A stretch of 64,000 nucleotides of DNA from Allobosea sp. Root381. Its GTDB lineage: Bacteria; Pseudomonadota; Alphaproteobacteria; Rhizobiales; Beijerinckiaceae. Position 1 is the stretch's first letter, and the number at the start of each line of letters is the position of its first letter. The stretch is from contig NZ_LMJT01000042.1 of the NCBI RefSeq assembly GCF_001429395.1, positions 82,915 through 146,914 on the forward strand. The letters are read 5' to 3'. Below the pieces are notes generated by a model, which worked only from the letters and a program-made list of their open reading frames with translations, did not search any database and was not told where the DNA came from. Positions 25,883-34,503 of the stretch are shown here, one piece after another. Position numbers and translations under genes: made by a program.

Positions 25883-27028
25883 ATGACCGACCGCATCCGT
25901 GAATTTCTGCGCACCCGCCGTGAGGATGGGCCCTGCGTCGTCATCGACCTTGATGTCGTGCAGGACAATTATCGCGCCTTCTCCCGGGCGCTGCCGGACA
26001 CCCGCGTCTTCTATGCGGTGAAGGCGAACCCGGCTCCGGAAGTGCTCGCGCTGCTGGCCAAGCTCGGCTCCTGCTTCGACTGCGCCTCGGTCGTCGAGAT
26101 CGAGCTCGCGCTCGCCGCCGGCGCCACCGCGGACCGCATCTCCTTCGGCAACACCATCAAGAAGGAGCGCGACGTCGTCCGCGCCATGGAGCTCGGCGTG
26201 CGCCTCTTCGCCGTCGACTGCGTGGCCGAGGTCGAGAAGGTCGCCCGTTCCGCCGACAAGACCGCTGCGAAGGACGCGCGCATCTTCTGCCGCATCCTCT
26301 GCGACGGTGCCGGCGCCGACTGGCCGCTCTCGCGCAAGTTCGGCTGCGTGCCCGAAATGGCCGCGGACGTGCTCGAGCACGGCCATCGCCTCGGCTTGCA
26401 GGCCTATGGCATCTCGTTCCATGTCGGCTCGCAGCAGGCCAATGTGAACGCTTGGGATTCCGCTCTGGCCTCGGCCTCGGCGGTGTTCAAGGAGTGCGCC
26501 ACCCGCGGTCTGTCGCTGTCGATGGTCAACCTCGGCGGCGGCTTCCCGGCGCGCTACCTGAAGCCGATCCCGGGCGTGCCGTCCTATGGCGACGCGATCT
26601 TCCAGGCGCTGTCGAAGCATTTCGGCAACCAGCTGCCCGAGACGATCATCGAGCCGGGTCGCGGCATGGTCGGCAATGCCGGCCTGATCGAGACCGAGGT
26701 CGTGCTGATCTCGAAGAAGGCCGAGAGCGACGACGTCGCCTGGGTCTATCTCGACATCGGCAAGTTCAACGGCCTGGCCGAGACCATGGACGAGGCGATC
26801 CGCTACCCGATCCGCTCGACGCGGGACGGCGACGCGACCGTGCCCTGCATCCTGGCCGGCCCGACCTGCGATTCGGTCGACGTCATGTACGAGAAGACCC
26901 CGTACATGCTGCCGTTCAGCCTGGAGATCGGCGACAAGCTGCTGATCGAGGGCACCGGCGCCTATACGACGACCTACTCGGCCGTCGCCTTCAACGGCTT
27001 CCCGCCGCTGAAGCAGTACGTCATCTGA
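25883..27028 (+). CDS. PLP-dependent ornithine/lysine decarboxylase (fold type III)
   Basis: Makes putrescine or cadaverine from ornithine or lysine. The 381-aa alanine-racemase-fold enzyme has the PLP lysine K47 (FYAVKANP), HVGSQ (180-184), the phosphate-binding GGGF and EPGR (257-260) motifs, and catalytic C329 in GPTCDS from the partner subunit. The start MTDRIREFLRTRRED follows GGGGAG. A palindromic terminator lies 10 bases past the stop. Downstream lies homospermidine synthase, which uses putrescine, so ornithine is the more likely substrate; some rhizobial members accept lysine too. Confidence 0.94.
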   Translation: MTDRIREFLRTRREDGPCVVIDLDVVQDNYRAFSRALPDTRVFYAVKANPAPEVLALLAKLGSCFDCASVVEIELALAAGATADRISFGNTIKKERDVVRAMELGVRLFAVDCVAEVEKVARSADKTAAKDARIFCRILCDGAGADWPLSRKFGCVPEMAADVLEHGHRLGLQAYGISFHVGSQQANVNAWDSALASASAVFKECATRGLSLSMVNLGGGFPARYLKPIPGVPSYGDAIFQALSKHFGNQLPETIIEPGRGMVGNAGLIETEVVLISKKAESDDVAWVYLDIGKFNGLAETMDEAIRYPIRSTRDGDATVPCILAGPTCDSVDVMYEKTPYMLPFSLEIGDKLLIEGTGAYTTTYSAVAFNGFPPLKQYVI

Positions 27029-27037
27029 CGTCTTGAC

Positions 27038-27057
27038 GGGGCGGCCCGCGCCGCCCC
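27038..27057 (+). terminator. Terminator-like hairpin after the decarboxylase
   Basis: GGGGCGG (27038-27044) pairs perfectly with CCGCCCC (27051-27057) around a 6-base loop. The following T stretch is weak, so it may be a partial terminator. Confidence 0.5.
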
Positions 27058-27065
27058 TGCTTATA

Positions 27066-27249
27066 GGGTCCGGCGAAGCGCCCTGTCGCAAGGCAGGCCG
27101 CCCGGGAAACCGGGCGGAGCGTCCGCGTCTCCAGAACGGAGCGCGCGGACGTGGCTCCCGCCGGACCCCTCTTCCCCACATCGTTCCATTGTGGCCGCGC
27201 GCGTGCGCGGCGCCGGGTAGGTCCATGAGGATGGGCGCTCCGGCCGGAG
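27066..27249 (+). ncRNA. Candidate structured RNA upstream of GNAT-hss
   Basis: A nested fold is visible. A perfect 10-bp closing stem (27066-27075 with 27159-27168) encloses three hairpins: a short one with CCTG/CAGG (27082-27097), an 8-bp stem with a GAAA tetraloop (27098-27117) and a 7-bp stem GTCCGCG/CGCGGAC with an inner CTCC/GGAG (27121-27150). Further right lie a 5-bp hairpin (27176-27194), a 7-bp stem (27194-27211) and CTCCGGCCGGAG (27238-27249), which covers the Shine-Dalgarno of the next gene. I do not recognise the family. It could be a cis-regulatory leader for polyamine-linked genes. Confidence 0.5.
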
Positions 27250-27256
27250 GTGCGTC

Positions 27257-27793
27257 ATGATCACGATCCGCGACGAAGCCGTTGCCGACATCCCCGCCCG
27301 CGAGGCCCTGCTCGACCGCTGCCTGGGCGAGCGCCGCAGCGCGAAGTCGAGCGAGCGCCTGCGCGAGGGCCGCCTGCCGGCGCAGGGCCTGGCGCTGACC
27401 GCCGAGCGCGACGGCGCCGTCGTCGGCACCGTCCGGCTCTGGCATGTCGAGGCCGGCGGCCGCCCTGCCCTGCTGCTCGGCCCGCTCGCGGTCTCGCCGG
27501 AGCTCCAGGGCGAGGGCCTCGGCCGTGCGATGATGCGCGAGGCGCTCTGGCGCGCCGCCTGCCGTGGGCACGGCGCCGTCATCCTGGTCGGCGACGCCGC
27601 CTATTACGAGCGCTTCGGCTTCTCGCCGGAGCTGACCCGTGACCTCGCCATGCCCGGCCCTGTCGAGCGCGCGCGCTTCCTGGCCATCGAGCTGCGCGAC
27701 GGCGCGCTTTCGGGCGCGAACGGCGTGCTCGTCGCCAGCGGCGCTCCCATCCCGGCCGCCCTCGATCTGGCCGAGATGGCGCAGGCTGCCTGA
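27257..27793 (+). CDS. GNAT N-acetyltransferase (YhbS-like)
   Basis: A 178-aa acetyltransferase. The acetyl-CoA loop is LQGEGLGRAMMREAL (about 90-104), preceded by LLLGPLAVSPE and followed by VGDAAYYERFGF, a typical beta-6 segment. GGAGG before the ATG at 27257 lies in a self-complementary sequence. It sits between the decarboxylase and homospermidine synthase, so polyamine acetylation is possible, but the family is too broad to say. Confidence 0.88.
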   Translation: MITIRDEAVADIPAREALLDRCLGERRSAKSSERLREGRLPAQGLALTAERDGAVVGTVRLWHVEAGGRPALLLGPLAVSPELQGEGLGRAMMREALWRAACRGHGAVILVGDAAYYERFGFSPELTRDLAMPGPVERARFLAIELRDGALSGANGVLVASGAPIPAALDLAEMAQAA

Positions 27794-28002
27794 CCCTCCT
27801 TCGCGCGCTGTCATCGCGCCGTCATCGCGAGGCTTCTTCCATGCGGTTCACCGCCTGGGACACAAGCCCCCGCGATTGACGGCGCGATTTTGCGCCCATA
27901 CGAGCTTTGAAACCCTTTCCCCCTGAGCCTTGCGCGAAAAATGGCGACCGGTCTTTCGCAGAAGCAATGCTCTGAACCTTGAAACCGCAGGAGTTTGGAA
28001 GA

Positions 28003-29439
28003 ATGACGAATTGGCCCGTCTACGGCGAGATCACCGGCCCGATCGTGATGATCGGCTTCGGCTCGATCGGCCGCGGCACGCTGCCCATGATCGAGCGGCA
28101 TCTGAAGTTCGACAAGAGCCGTTTCGTCGTCATCGCTCCCGACGACCAGAACCGCCACCTCCTCGACGAGCGCGGCATCCGCTTCATCCAGGAAGCGATC
28201 ACCATCGACAACTACAAGACGATGCTCGAGCCGCTGCTGACCGCCGGCGGCGGCCAGGGCTTCTGCGTCAACCTCTCCTGCGACACCGGCTCGCGCGACA
28301 TCATGGAGTTCTGCTCCAGCCTCGGCGCGCTCTATATCGACACGGTCAACGAGCCCTGGCTCGGCTTCTATTTCGACGAGACCAAGGGCCCCGGCGAGCG
28401 CTCGAACTATGCGCTGCGCGAGATGACGCTGGCCGCCAAGCGCGCGCGTCCCGCGGGCTCGACGACCGCCGTCTCCTGCTGTGGCGCCAATCCGGGCATG
28501 GCCTCCTGGCTCGCCAAGAAGGCGCTGCTCAACGTCGCCGCCGACATGCGCCTGAACGTGCCGCAGCCGAAGACCCGCGAGGAATGGGCCGCCCTGATGA
28601 AGCAGGTCGGCGTCAAGGGCATCCACATCGCCGAGCGCGACACCCAGCGCTCGAAGAACCCCAAGCCACCGGGCGTCTTCGTCAACACCTGGTCGGTCGA
28701 GGGCTTCATCTCCGAGGGCGTCCAGCCGGCCGAGCTCGGCTGGGGCACCCATGAGAAGTGGATGCCGGAGAACGCCCGCACCCATGAGACCGGCTCGCAG
28801 GCGGCGATCTACCTGATGCAGCCCGGTGCCGAGACCAAGGTGCGCAGCTGGTGCCCGACGCCGGGCCCGCAATACGGCTTCCTGGTGACGCATAACGAGT
28901 CGATCTCGATCGCCGACTACTTCACCGTGCGCGACGAGAGCGGCAAGGCCGTCTTCCGGCCGACCTGCCACTATGCCTATCACCCGGCCAACGACGCGGT
29001 GCTTTCGCTGCACGAGATGTTCGGCAATGCTGGCCGCCCGCAGGAGGAGCACCACATCCTGGAGGAGGACGAGGTCGTCGACGGCATCGACGAGCTCGGC
29101 GTGCTGCTTTACGGCCACGACAAGGGCGCCTACTGGTTCGGATCCCAGCTTTCGACCGAGGAAACCCGCAAGCTCGCGCCCTACCAGACCGCGACCGGTC
29201 TGCAGGTCACCTCGGCCGTGCTCGCCGGCATGGTCTGGGCGCTGGAGAACCCGACCGCCGGCATCGTCGAGGTCGAGGAGATGGATCTCGACCGCTGCCT
29301 CGAGATCCAGATGCCCTATCTTGGGCCGGTGAAGGGCTACTACACCGACTGGACCCCGCTCGATGGCCGCCCGGGGCTCTTCCCCGAGGACATCGACACG
29401 AGCGACCCCTGGCAGTTCAAAAACATCCTGGTTCGCTGA
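28003..29439 (+). CDS. hss: Homospermidine synthase
   Basis: Makes sym-homospermidine from putrescine (or putrescine and spermidine) with NAD as hydride shuttle. The 478-aa length matches the Blastochloris enzyme (477 aa). The Rossmann motif GFGSIG (18-23) lies near the N-terminus, and characteristic stretches such as NLSCDTGSRDIMEFC and CCGANPGMASW are visible. ATG at 28003 follows GGAAGA. It lies 209 bases after the GNAT gene and completes a decarboxylase-GNAT-synthase polyamine locus. Homospermidine is a main polyamine of this order. Confidence 0.95.
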   Translation: MTNWPVYGEITGPIVMIGFGSIGRGTLPMIERHLKFDKSRFVVIAPDDQNRHLLDERGIRFIQEAITIDNYKTMLEPLLTAGGGQGFCVNLSCDTGSRDIMEFCSSLGALYIDTVNEPWLGFYFDETKGPGERSNYALREMTLAAKRARPAGSTTAVSCCGANPGMASWLAKKALLNVAADMRLNVPQPKTREEWAALMKQVGVKGIHIAERDTQRSKNPKPPGVFVNTWSVEGFISEGVQPAELGWGTHEKWMPENARTHETGSQAAIYLMQPGAETKVRSWCPTPGPQYGFLVTHNESISIADYFTVRDESGKAVFRPTCHYAYHPANDAVLSLHEMFGNAGRPQEEHHILEEDEVVDGIDELGVLLYGHDKGAYWFGSQLSTEETRKLAPYQTATGLQVTSAVLAGMVWALENPTAGIVEVEEMDLDRCLEIQMPYLGPVKGYYTDWTPLDGRPGLFPEDIDTSDPWQFKNILVR

Positions 29440-29449
29440 GCACGCGCGA

Positions 29450-29550
29450 TACCGTCATGGTCGCCCTTGTGGCGACCATCCACGTCTTCGCTGGTCAAAT
29501 GTCGTGTTCAAGACGTGGATGCTCGGGACAAGCCCGAGCATGACGATGAG
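29450..29550. repeat. Palindromic repeat between convergent genes
   Basis: Blocks such as ATCCACGTCTT and AAGACGTGGAT, and GCTCGGGACAAGCCCGAGC, pair with each other, with CGTCATGG and CATGACG at the ends. It lies between hss and the MFS gene, which converge, and probably ends both transcripts. Confidence 0.55.
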
Positions 29551-29562
29551 GTTGAACGGGCG

Positions 29563-30960
29563 CTACGGCGCCCGTGTCTCCTTCACACCCGCGATCAGCG
29601 CCGCCCCGGCCAGGAAGAACACGACCAGCACCGCGAGGCCGGCCCTCTGGCTGGCGAAGATCGTCGTCGCCAGCGCCACCAGCGTCGGCCCGAGGAACGA
29701 CGTCACCTTGCCCGACAGCGCGAACAGCCCGAAGAACTCGCCGATGCGCTCGGGCGGGGCGAGCCGCGCCATCAGGCTGCGCGACGAGGCCTGCAACGGC
29801 CCGGCGACGAGGCCGATCAACAACCCTAAGCCCAGATAGACCTTCTCCGGCAGCGAGGCGAAGAGCCCGTCGCCGGGCGCGGGCGGCACGGCCTCGATCA
29901 CGAACAGGATGCGGTCCGGCCCCAGCGAGAGGATGCCGAAACAGGCGAACAGCAGGCAGGCGATCGCCCCCAGGATCACGGCCTTGCCGCCGATCGCATC
30001 GTCGATCCGGCCGCCGAGCCAGGCGCCGAGCGTGCCGGTCACCGTCAGCAGGATGCCGAAGACCCCGAGCTCGATCGTCTGCCAGCCAAACACCCCGGCC
30101 GCATAGATGCCGCCGAAGGCGAACAGCGCCACCAGCGCGTCCTGATAGATCATGTTGGCGAGCAGGAAGCGCCCGAGCGAGGGAAGCTTAGGCAGTTCGG
30201 CCAGCGTCGCCTTCAGCCGGCCGACGCCGCCGCGCGCGGCCTCGCCGAGCCGCATGCCGGTGCGCGCCGAATCGGGCGTCAGCAGGAACATCGGCGTGAC
30301 GAAGATCACGAACCACAGCGCCGTCAGCGGCCCGGAGAACCGGTCCCCTTCCCGCGTGGCCGCATCGAGGCCGAAGAGGGGCGTCAGCCCCGCCAGCGTC
30401 TTGCCGCTATGCGGGTCGGCGGCCAGCAGCGCCAGCGTGATCGCGAGCGAGAGGAGCCCGCCGAGATAGCCGATGGCCCAGCCCGTGCCCGAGAGCCAGC
30501 CGAGACGTTCCGGCGGCACGAGGCGCGTCATCATCGCATTGTTGAAGGTGGTGGCGAATTCGGCGCCGATCGTCGCCAGCACGAAGCCGGTCAACGCGAT
30601 CGGCACGGCCCAAGGCGAGCCCGGCACGGCGAACCACAGCGCGCCCGAGCCCAGCACCAGCAGCGCGCCGAACACCGCGATCCACGGCTTGCGCGGCCCC
30701 GTCCGGTCGGCGATGCCGCCGAGCAGGGGCGAGAGCAGCGCGATGCACAGGCCGGCGAAGCCGGTGGCATAGCCCCAGAGCGCCTGCCCCTGCGCCGGGT
30801 CGGACGCTAGCGCGGATGCGAAGAACGGCGCGAAGACGAAGGTGGTGATCAGCGTGAAGAAGGGTTGCGCGGACCAGTCGAAGAACAGCCACGCCGTAAC
30901 CGCGCGCCGGGGGGGGTAGCCGCCTCGCAAAGCCGGCGCGCTCGCGAGAGGCCGGCTCAC
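29563..30960 (-). CDS. MFS transporter, UMF1/Atg22-like
   Basis: A 465-aa major facilitator with about twelve helices. The first helix begins with AWLFFDWSAQPFFTLI, and the cytoplasmic loop GGIADRTGPRKPW carries motif A. I start at the GTG 30960, whose GTGA overlaps the stop of the LON-domain gene; the frame stays open to 31092 but that stretch is shadow sequence. The SD GGAGACG lies before the GTG. Substrate unknown. It is last in the proXp-cnoX-lon-mfs series. Confidence 0.82.
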   Translation of the reverse strand: MSRPLASAPALRGGYPPRRAVTAWLFFDWSAQPFFTLITTFVFAPFFASALASDPAQGQALWGYATGFAGLCIALLSPLLGGIADRTGPRKPWIAVFGALLVLGSGALWFAVPGSPWAVPIALTGFVLATIGAEFATTFNNAMMTRLVPPERLGWLSGTGWAIGYLGGLLSLAITLALLAADPHSGKTLAGLTPLFGLDAATREGDRFSGPLTALWFVIFVTPMFLLTPDSARTGMRLGEAARGGVGRLKATLAELPKLPSLGRFLLANMIYQDALVALFAFGGIYAAGVFGWQTIELGVFGILLTVTGTLGAWLGGRIDDAIGGKAVILGAIACLLFACFGILSLGPDRILFVIEAVPPAPGDGLFASLPEKVYLGLGLLIGLVAGPLQASSRSLMARLAPPERIGEFFGLFALSGKVTSFLGPTLVALATTIFASQRAGLAVLVVFFLAGAALIAGVKETRAP

Positions 30961-31628
30961 TGCAGCGTCGTCTCCGGATCGCCGCCGCCGCGCGCCAGCT
31001 CGATCTCGGTGATCGCGACCAACACCTCGGCCCGGCTGCGCAGGTCCGGCGCCTCCAGCAGCGCCTGCTTCTCGCGCGGCCCGAAGGGGCACATCATCGA
31101 GAGCGCGTTGACCAGCGCCTCGTTCGGCGCCTGGTTGACGCCCTTCCAGTCGATCTTGAGGTCGCTCGCCTTGGCGAAGGCCCGCAGCGCCTTGAGCAGC
31201 CCGGCGCGGTCGACCTCGTCCTCGCCGGCGCGCGCCGTGAAATCGGTGACGAACGCATCATAGGAGACGCGGCACTGGCGATACGCCGTCGTCACCGAAA
31301 GCTCCTCCTCGACGCGGAAGCGGGCGATGCCGGTCAGCGTCAGGATGTAGCGGTCGTCGCCCGTCTCGGCGAACTGCGTGATCCGGCCGAGGCAGCCGAC
31401 CCCGAGCAGCGGCGGCGTCGCCGTCTGCTTGCCGTTCTCCGGCTCCGGCTGGATGATGCCGATGACGCGTTCCGTCCGGATCGCGTCATCGATCATGGCG
31501 ATGTAGCGCGGCTCGAAGATGTTGAGCGGCATCTGCCCGCGCGGCAGCAGCAGGGCGCCTCCCAATGGGAAGACCGGGATCACCGACGGGCAATCCTCGG
31601 GCCCCTTGTAGACGGCGTTCATGCTCAT
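30957..31628 (-). CDS. LON substrate-binding-domain protein
   Basis: A stand-alone LON N-domain protein (223 aa) without ATPase or protease parts. It begins with VIPVFPLGGALLLPRGQMPLNIFEPRYIAMI, the family signature, and ends in a helical bundle. Its role is unknown but it may hold or hand over unfolded substrates. It starts 29 bases after the thioredoxin-like CnoX gene and overlaps the transporter start, so it belongs to the operon. Confidence 0.93.
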   Translation of the reverse strand: MSMNAVYKGPEDCPSVIPVFPLGGALLLPRGQMPLNIFEPRYIAMIDDAIRTERVIGIIQPEPENGKQTATPPLLGVGCLGRITQFAETGDDRYILTLTGIARFRVEEELSVTTAYRQCRVSYDAFVTDFTARAGEDEVDRAGLLKALRAFAKASDLKIDWKGVNQAPNEALVNALSMMCPFGPREKQALLEAPDLRSRAEVLVAITEIELARGGGDPETTLQ

Positions 31629-31657
31629 CGGCTGTCTCTCTGTCTATCTGGCTTGGC

Positions 31658-32557
31658 TCAGGAGAACAGCAGCGCCGAAAGCTTGCGCCTTCCCGCGATG
31701 GTGTGCTCGTCCATGGGCCCCCAGGCCTCGAAGAGCTGCAGCAGCTGCTTGCGCGCCCCATCGTCGTTCCATGTGCGATCGGCCTTGATGATGGCGATCA
31801 GATGGTCGACCGCCTCCTCGCGGCGCTCACGCGCATTCAGCGCCAGCGCCAGGTCGAAGCGGGCCTGATGATCCTTCGGATTGGCCACGACCTTGGCCTC
31901 GAGCTCCGCGGTATCGCCGAGCGCAGCCGCCTGCGCGGCGAGCTCGATCGCGGCCTTGACCGCGACGATCGCCGGGTCCGCAACCTTCGCCTCGGGAACC
32001 ATGGTGAGGATGCCGGTCGCGCCCTCGACGTCGCCGACGTCGAGATGCAGCCGGGCGAGGCCCGCGATCGCCGCGACATTGTCGGGCTCGAGCTGGAGCA
32101 CGCCGGCATAGAGCTCACTCGCCCCGGCGGCGTCGCCGGCCTCGGCGGCGGCCTTGGCGGCCGTGATCAGCTCCTCCGTCTCGCCCGGCCCCATCGGGCC
32201 GACGAGCTTCTCGATGAAGGCCTTGATCTGGCCCTCCGGCTGCGCGCCCATGAAGCCGTCGATCGGCTGGCCCTGCTTGAACGCGATCACGGCGGGAATG
32301 GACTGGATGCCGAGCTGGCCCGAGATATCCGGGAACTCGTCGATGTTCATCTTGACGAGCTTGACCTTGCCGCGCGCCTCCTTGACCACCTTCTCGATCA
32401 CCGGCGTCAGCTGCTTGCAGGGGCCGCACCAGGGGGCCCAGAAATCGACCAGCACCGGCTGCTTCATCGATTCCGCGATGACGTCCTGCCGGAAGCCCTG
32501 GGTGGTGGTGTCCTTGATCAGGCCGGGTTGTTCGGCCGCCTCGCCATTGACCAGCAT
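31658..32557 (-). CDS. cnoX: Thioredoxin-TPR protein, CnoX/YbbN-like
   Basis: A 299-aa chaperone-redoxin: thioredoxin domain (about 14-125) with active site WCGPC (43-47) and tetratricopeptide-like helices (about 130-299). In enterobacterial CnoX the active-site motif lacks one or both cysteines; here both are present, as in the alphaproteobacterial form that retains redox activity. Start at 32557 with AAGGACG; a longer frame to 32623 is unlikely. Protects proteins from oxidation and hands them to GroEL in other species. Confidence 0.92.
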   Translation of the reverse strand: MLVNGEAAEQPGLIKDTTTQGFRQDVIAESMKQPVLVDFWAPWCGPCKQLTPVIEKVVKEARGKVKLVKMNIDEFPDISGQLGIQSIPAVIAFKQGQPIDGFMGAQPEGQIKAFIEKLVGPMGPGETEELITAAKAAAEAGDAAGASELYAGVLQLEPDNVAAIAGLARLHLDVGDVEGATGILTMVPEAKVADPAIVAVKAAIELAAQAAALGDTAELEAKVVANPKDHQARFDLALALNARERREEAVDHLIAIIKADRTWNDDGARKQLLQLFEAWGPMDEHTIAGRRKLSALLFS

Positions 32558-32635
32558 GGGTCGTCCTTCGTCGAGCTCAGATAACAGAATGATCGGTTGG
32601 GCCGCCGCCCGCGGCCGCACCATAGATGGGGAGGA

Positions 32636-33178
32636 TCAGCCGCTCTGTCCATCGTCAGGAATGGGCAAAGCGACGATCAGCGGGTCGTGGCCGGCGCCGC
32701 GCAGGAAAGCCAGCATGTCCTCATAGCCGATCCGCAGCGTCGCGGTATTGATGAGCGGATGGAAATTCACCGGCTCGCCGGTCGCGAGGTTGCGGTCGAG
32801 CACCATCGTCACTGCCCCTGCCCGGTCGTTGACGACGGCGAACGCCGTCACCGAACCCGGGGTGACGCCGAGCTTCTCCATCAATGTCTCGGCCGAGCAG
32901 AAGGACAGCCGCCCGCTGGCGCCGATGGTCTCGTGCAGCCGCTTCAGGTCGATGCGGGCATTCTCCCGCGCCGAGACCAGGAAGAGCCGGCCCTTCTTGT
33001 CCTTCAGGAACAGGTTCTTGGTGTGCAGCCCCGGCAAAGAGCCGCGCAGCCCGTGGGATTCGGCCACGGTGAAGACGGCGTCATGGTCGATGCGCTCGAA
33101 TGCCAGGCCCTGGCCGGCGAGATAGGCGCAGAGTTCGTCGGGTGTCAGAGGGGCGGCGGTCGTGAGCGTGTCGGACAT
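32636..33178 (-). CDS. Prolyl-tRNA deacylase ProXp-ala (YbaK/PrdX family)
   Basis: Free-standing editing domain that hydrolyses Ala-tRNA(Pro). The 180-aa protein contains LPGLHTKNLFLKDKKGRLFLVS (split across the core strands) and the GVTPGSVTAFAVVND motif typical of the YbaK fold. The chosen ATG at 33178 opens MSDTLTTAAPLT; the frame extends upstream to 33364 without a start context. It lies 78 bases before cnoX, same strand. Confidence 0.93.
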   Translation of the reverse strand: MSDTLTTAAPLTPDELCAYLAGQGLAFERIDHDAVFTVAESHGLRGSLPGLHTKNLFLKDKKGRLFLVSARENARIDLKRLHETIGASGRLSFCSAETLMEKLGVTPGSVTAFAVVNDRAGAVTMVLDRNLATGEPVNFHPLINTATLRIGYEDMLAFLRGAGHDPLIVALPIPDDGQSG

Positions 33179-33441
33179 GGGCGTGGAATCAGCCTCGACT
33201 CTGGAATCCGCAAGACGGGGATCGGACGGGGCACTGAGGCCGTCGCCCGATGCAGGCAAATGCGTAACCTCGCGGCCGGGGCGCCACAAGCGCCGTTTTA
33301 GGGGCAAAATGCTGTTCGCGGCCCGGTTTTCCACGGCATGTGGAAAAAGCGGCGGCTTGCGCAATTAGGCGCTTGCACTGCGCGCGGCTTTGGGGCAATA
33401 ACCCGGCCACCGCGGCGGAGACGGCGCGGACATGTCCTGAT

Positions 33442-33516
33442 GCGGGAGTAGCTCAGGGGTAGAGCACAACCTTGCCAAGGTTGGGGTCGAGGGTTCGAAT
33501 CCCTTCTCCCGCTCCA
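33442..33516 (+). tRNA. tRNA-Gly (GCC)
   Basis: A full cloverleaf: acceptor GCGGGAG with CTCCCGC, D-arm GCTCAGGGGTAGAGC, anticodon stem CAACC/GGTTG with loop TTGCCAA (anticodon GCC), T-arm GAGGGTTCGAATCCCTT, discriminator T and encoded CCA. Length is 75 bases. Confidence 0.97.
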
Positions 33517-33543
33517 GGACAGCTTATCATGGAAGACTGCACA

Positions 33544-33568
33544 AGCGTCGGGCCTCCCGGCGCTTTTT
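33544..33568 (+). terminator. Terminator of tRNA-Gly
   Basis: AGCGTCGGG (33544-33552) pairs with CCCGGCGCT (33556-33564) with one G-U pair, followed by TTTT. It lies 28 bases after the tRNA. Confidence 0.8.
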
Positions 33569-33652
33569 GCGTTTCCGCACCTGCACGCGCGCTGAAGCGC
33601 CGGGCGCTTCCGTCAGTCCCTCTCGCGCGCCGCGTTGTATCGAAAACCGCGC

Positions 33653-33692
33653 CGTCATCCCGGGCTTGCCCCGGGATGACGGCGCGGTTACG
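33653..33692. repeat. Short palindromic repeat (CGTCATCCCGGG class)
   Basis: CGTCATCCCGGG (from 33655) and CCCGGGATGACG pair perfectly. It resembles the longer repeat at 3477 and lies between the tRNA and a convergent SDR gene. Confidence 0.7.
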
Positions 33693-33727
33693 TGTCGGAC
33701 CAGCGGGGTCCGAAGCGCCGATGCCCC

Positions 33728-34495
33728 CTACAGCACCACGGACATCCCGCCGTCGACATAGATGATCTGGCCGTTGACGTAGTCCGAGGCGGGAGAGGCC
33801 AGGAAGACGGCAGCGCCGATCAGCTCTCCCGGCTTGCCCCAGCGCCGCGCCGGCGTGCGGCCCTTCACCCAGGCGTCGAAGCTCGGGTTTTCGATCAGCG
33901 CCTGGTTCATATCGGTGATCATGTAGCCCGGCCCGATGGCGTTGGCCTGGATGCCGGCCTCGGCCCATTCCGCCGCCATTGCGCGGGTCAGCATCTTGAT
34001 GCCGCCCTTGGCGACCGTATAGGGCGCGACGGTGGCGCGGGCGAGCTCGCTGGTCAGCGAGCCGATATTGATCACCTTGCCATGCCCGCGCGCGATCATG
34101 CGCTTGGCCGCCTCGCGCCCGATCATGAAGGCCGAGGTCAGGTTGGTGTCGATCACGCGCTGCCAATCGGCCGTCGCGAGCTCGACCATCGGCTTGCGGA
34201 ACTGGATGCCGGCATTGTTGACCAGGATGTCGACCGCGATGCCGGCCGCGTCGAAGGCCTCGAAGGCCTTCACGATCGCGTCCTCCGAGGTCACGTCGAA
34301 GGCGGCGGGTTCGGCCGCGTGGCCGGCCTCGTGGAACTGCGACACGGCCTCCGCGACGCGCACCGGGTCGGTGCCGTTGATCAGGATGCGCGCGCCGGCA
34401 TCGGCGAGCCCTTCCGCCATGGCGCGGCCGAGGCCGCGCGAGGAGCCGGTGACGAGGGCGGTCTTGCCCGAGAGGTCGAAGAGCGGATTGGTCAT
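33728..34495 (-). CDS. SDR oxidoreductase, gluconate 5-dehydrogenase-like
   Basis: Classical short-chain dehydrogenase of 255 aa. Cofactor loop TGSSRGLG (16-23), NNAG (93-96), catalytic S146, Y159 and K163 are all in place. It resembles gluconate 5-dehydrogenases by length and motifs. The ATG at 34495 follows GAGGATG; an in-frame GTG (34507) overlaps the stop of the dehydratase gene. With the adjacent dehydratase it probably oxidises a sugar acid or keto-sugar acid. Confidence 0.87.
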   Translation of the reverse strand: MTNPLFDLSGKTALVTGSSRGLGRAMAEGLADAGARILINGTDPVRVAEAVSQFHEAGHAAEPAAFDVTSEDAIVKAFEAFDAAGIAVDILVNNAGIQFRKPMVELATADWQRVIDTNLTSAFMIGREAAKRMIARGHGKVINIGSLTSELARATVAPYTVAKGGIKMLTRAMAAEWAEAGIQANAIGPGYMITDMNQALIENPSFDAWVKGRTPARRWGKPGELIGAAVFLASPASDYVNGQIIYVDGGMSVVL

Positions 34496-34503
34496 CGTCA
34501 TCC

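Noticed and set aside
25838..27814. Minus-strand open frame of 658 codons
   Set aside because: Antisense to the decarboxylase and GNAT genes; no recognisable domain and no SD.
33453..34166. Minus-strand frame covering tRNA-Gly and part of the SDR gene
   Set aside because: It reads through a clear tRNA and terminator and lies in the wrong frame of the SDR gene.
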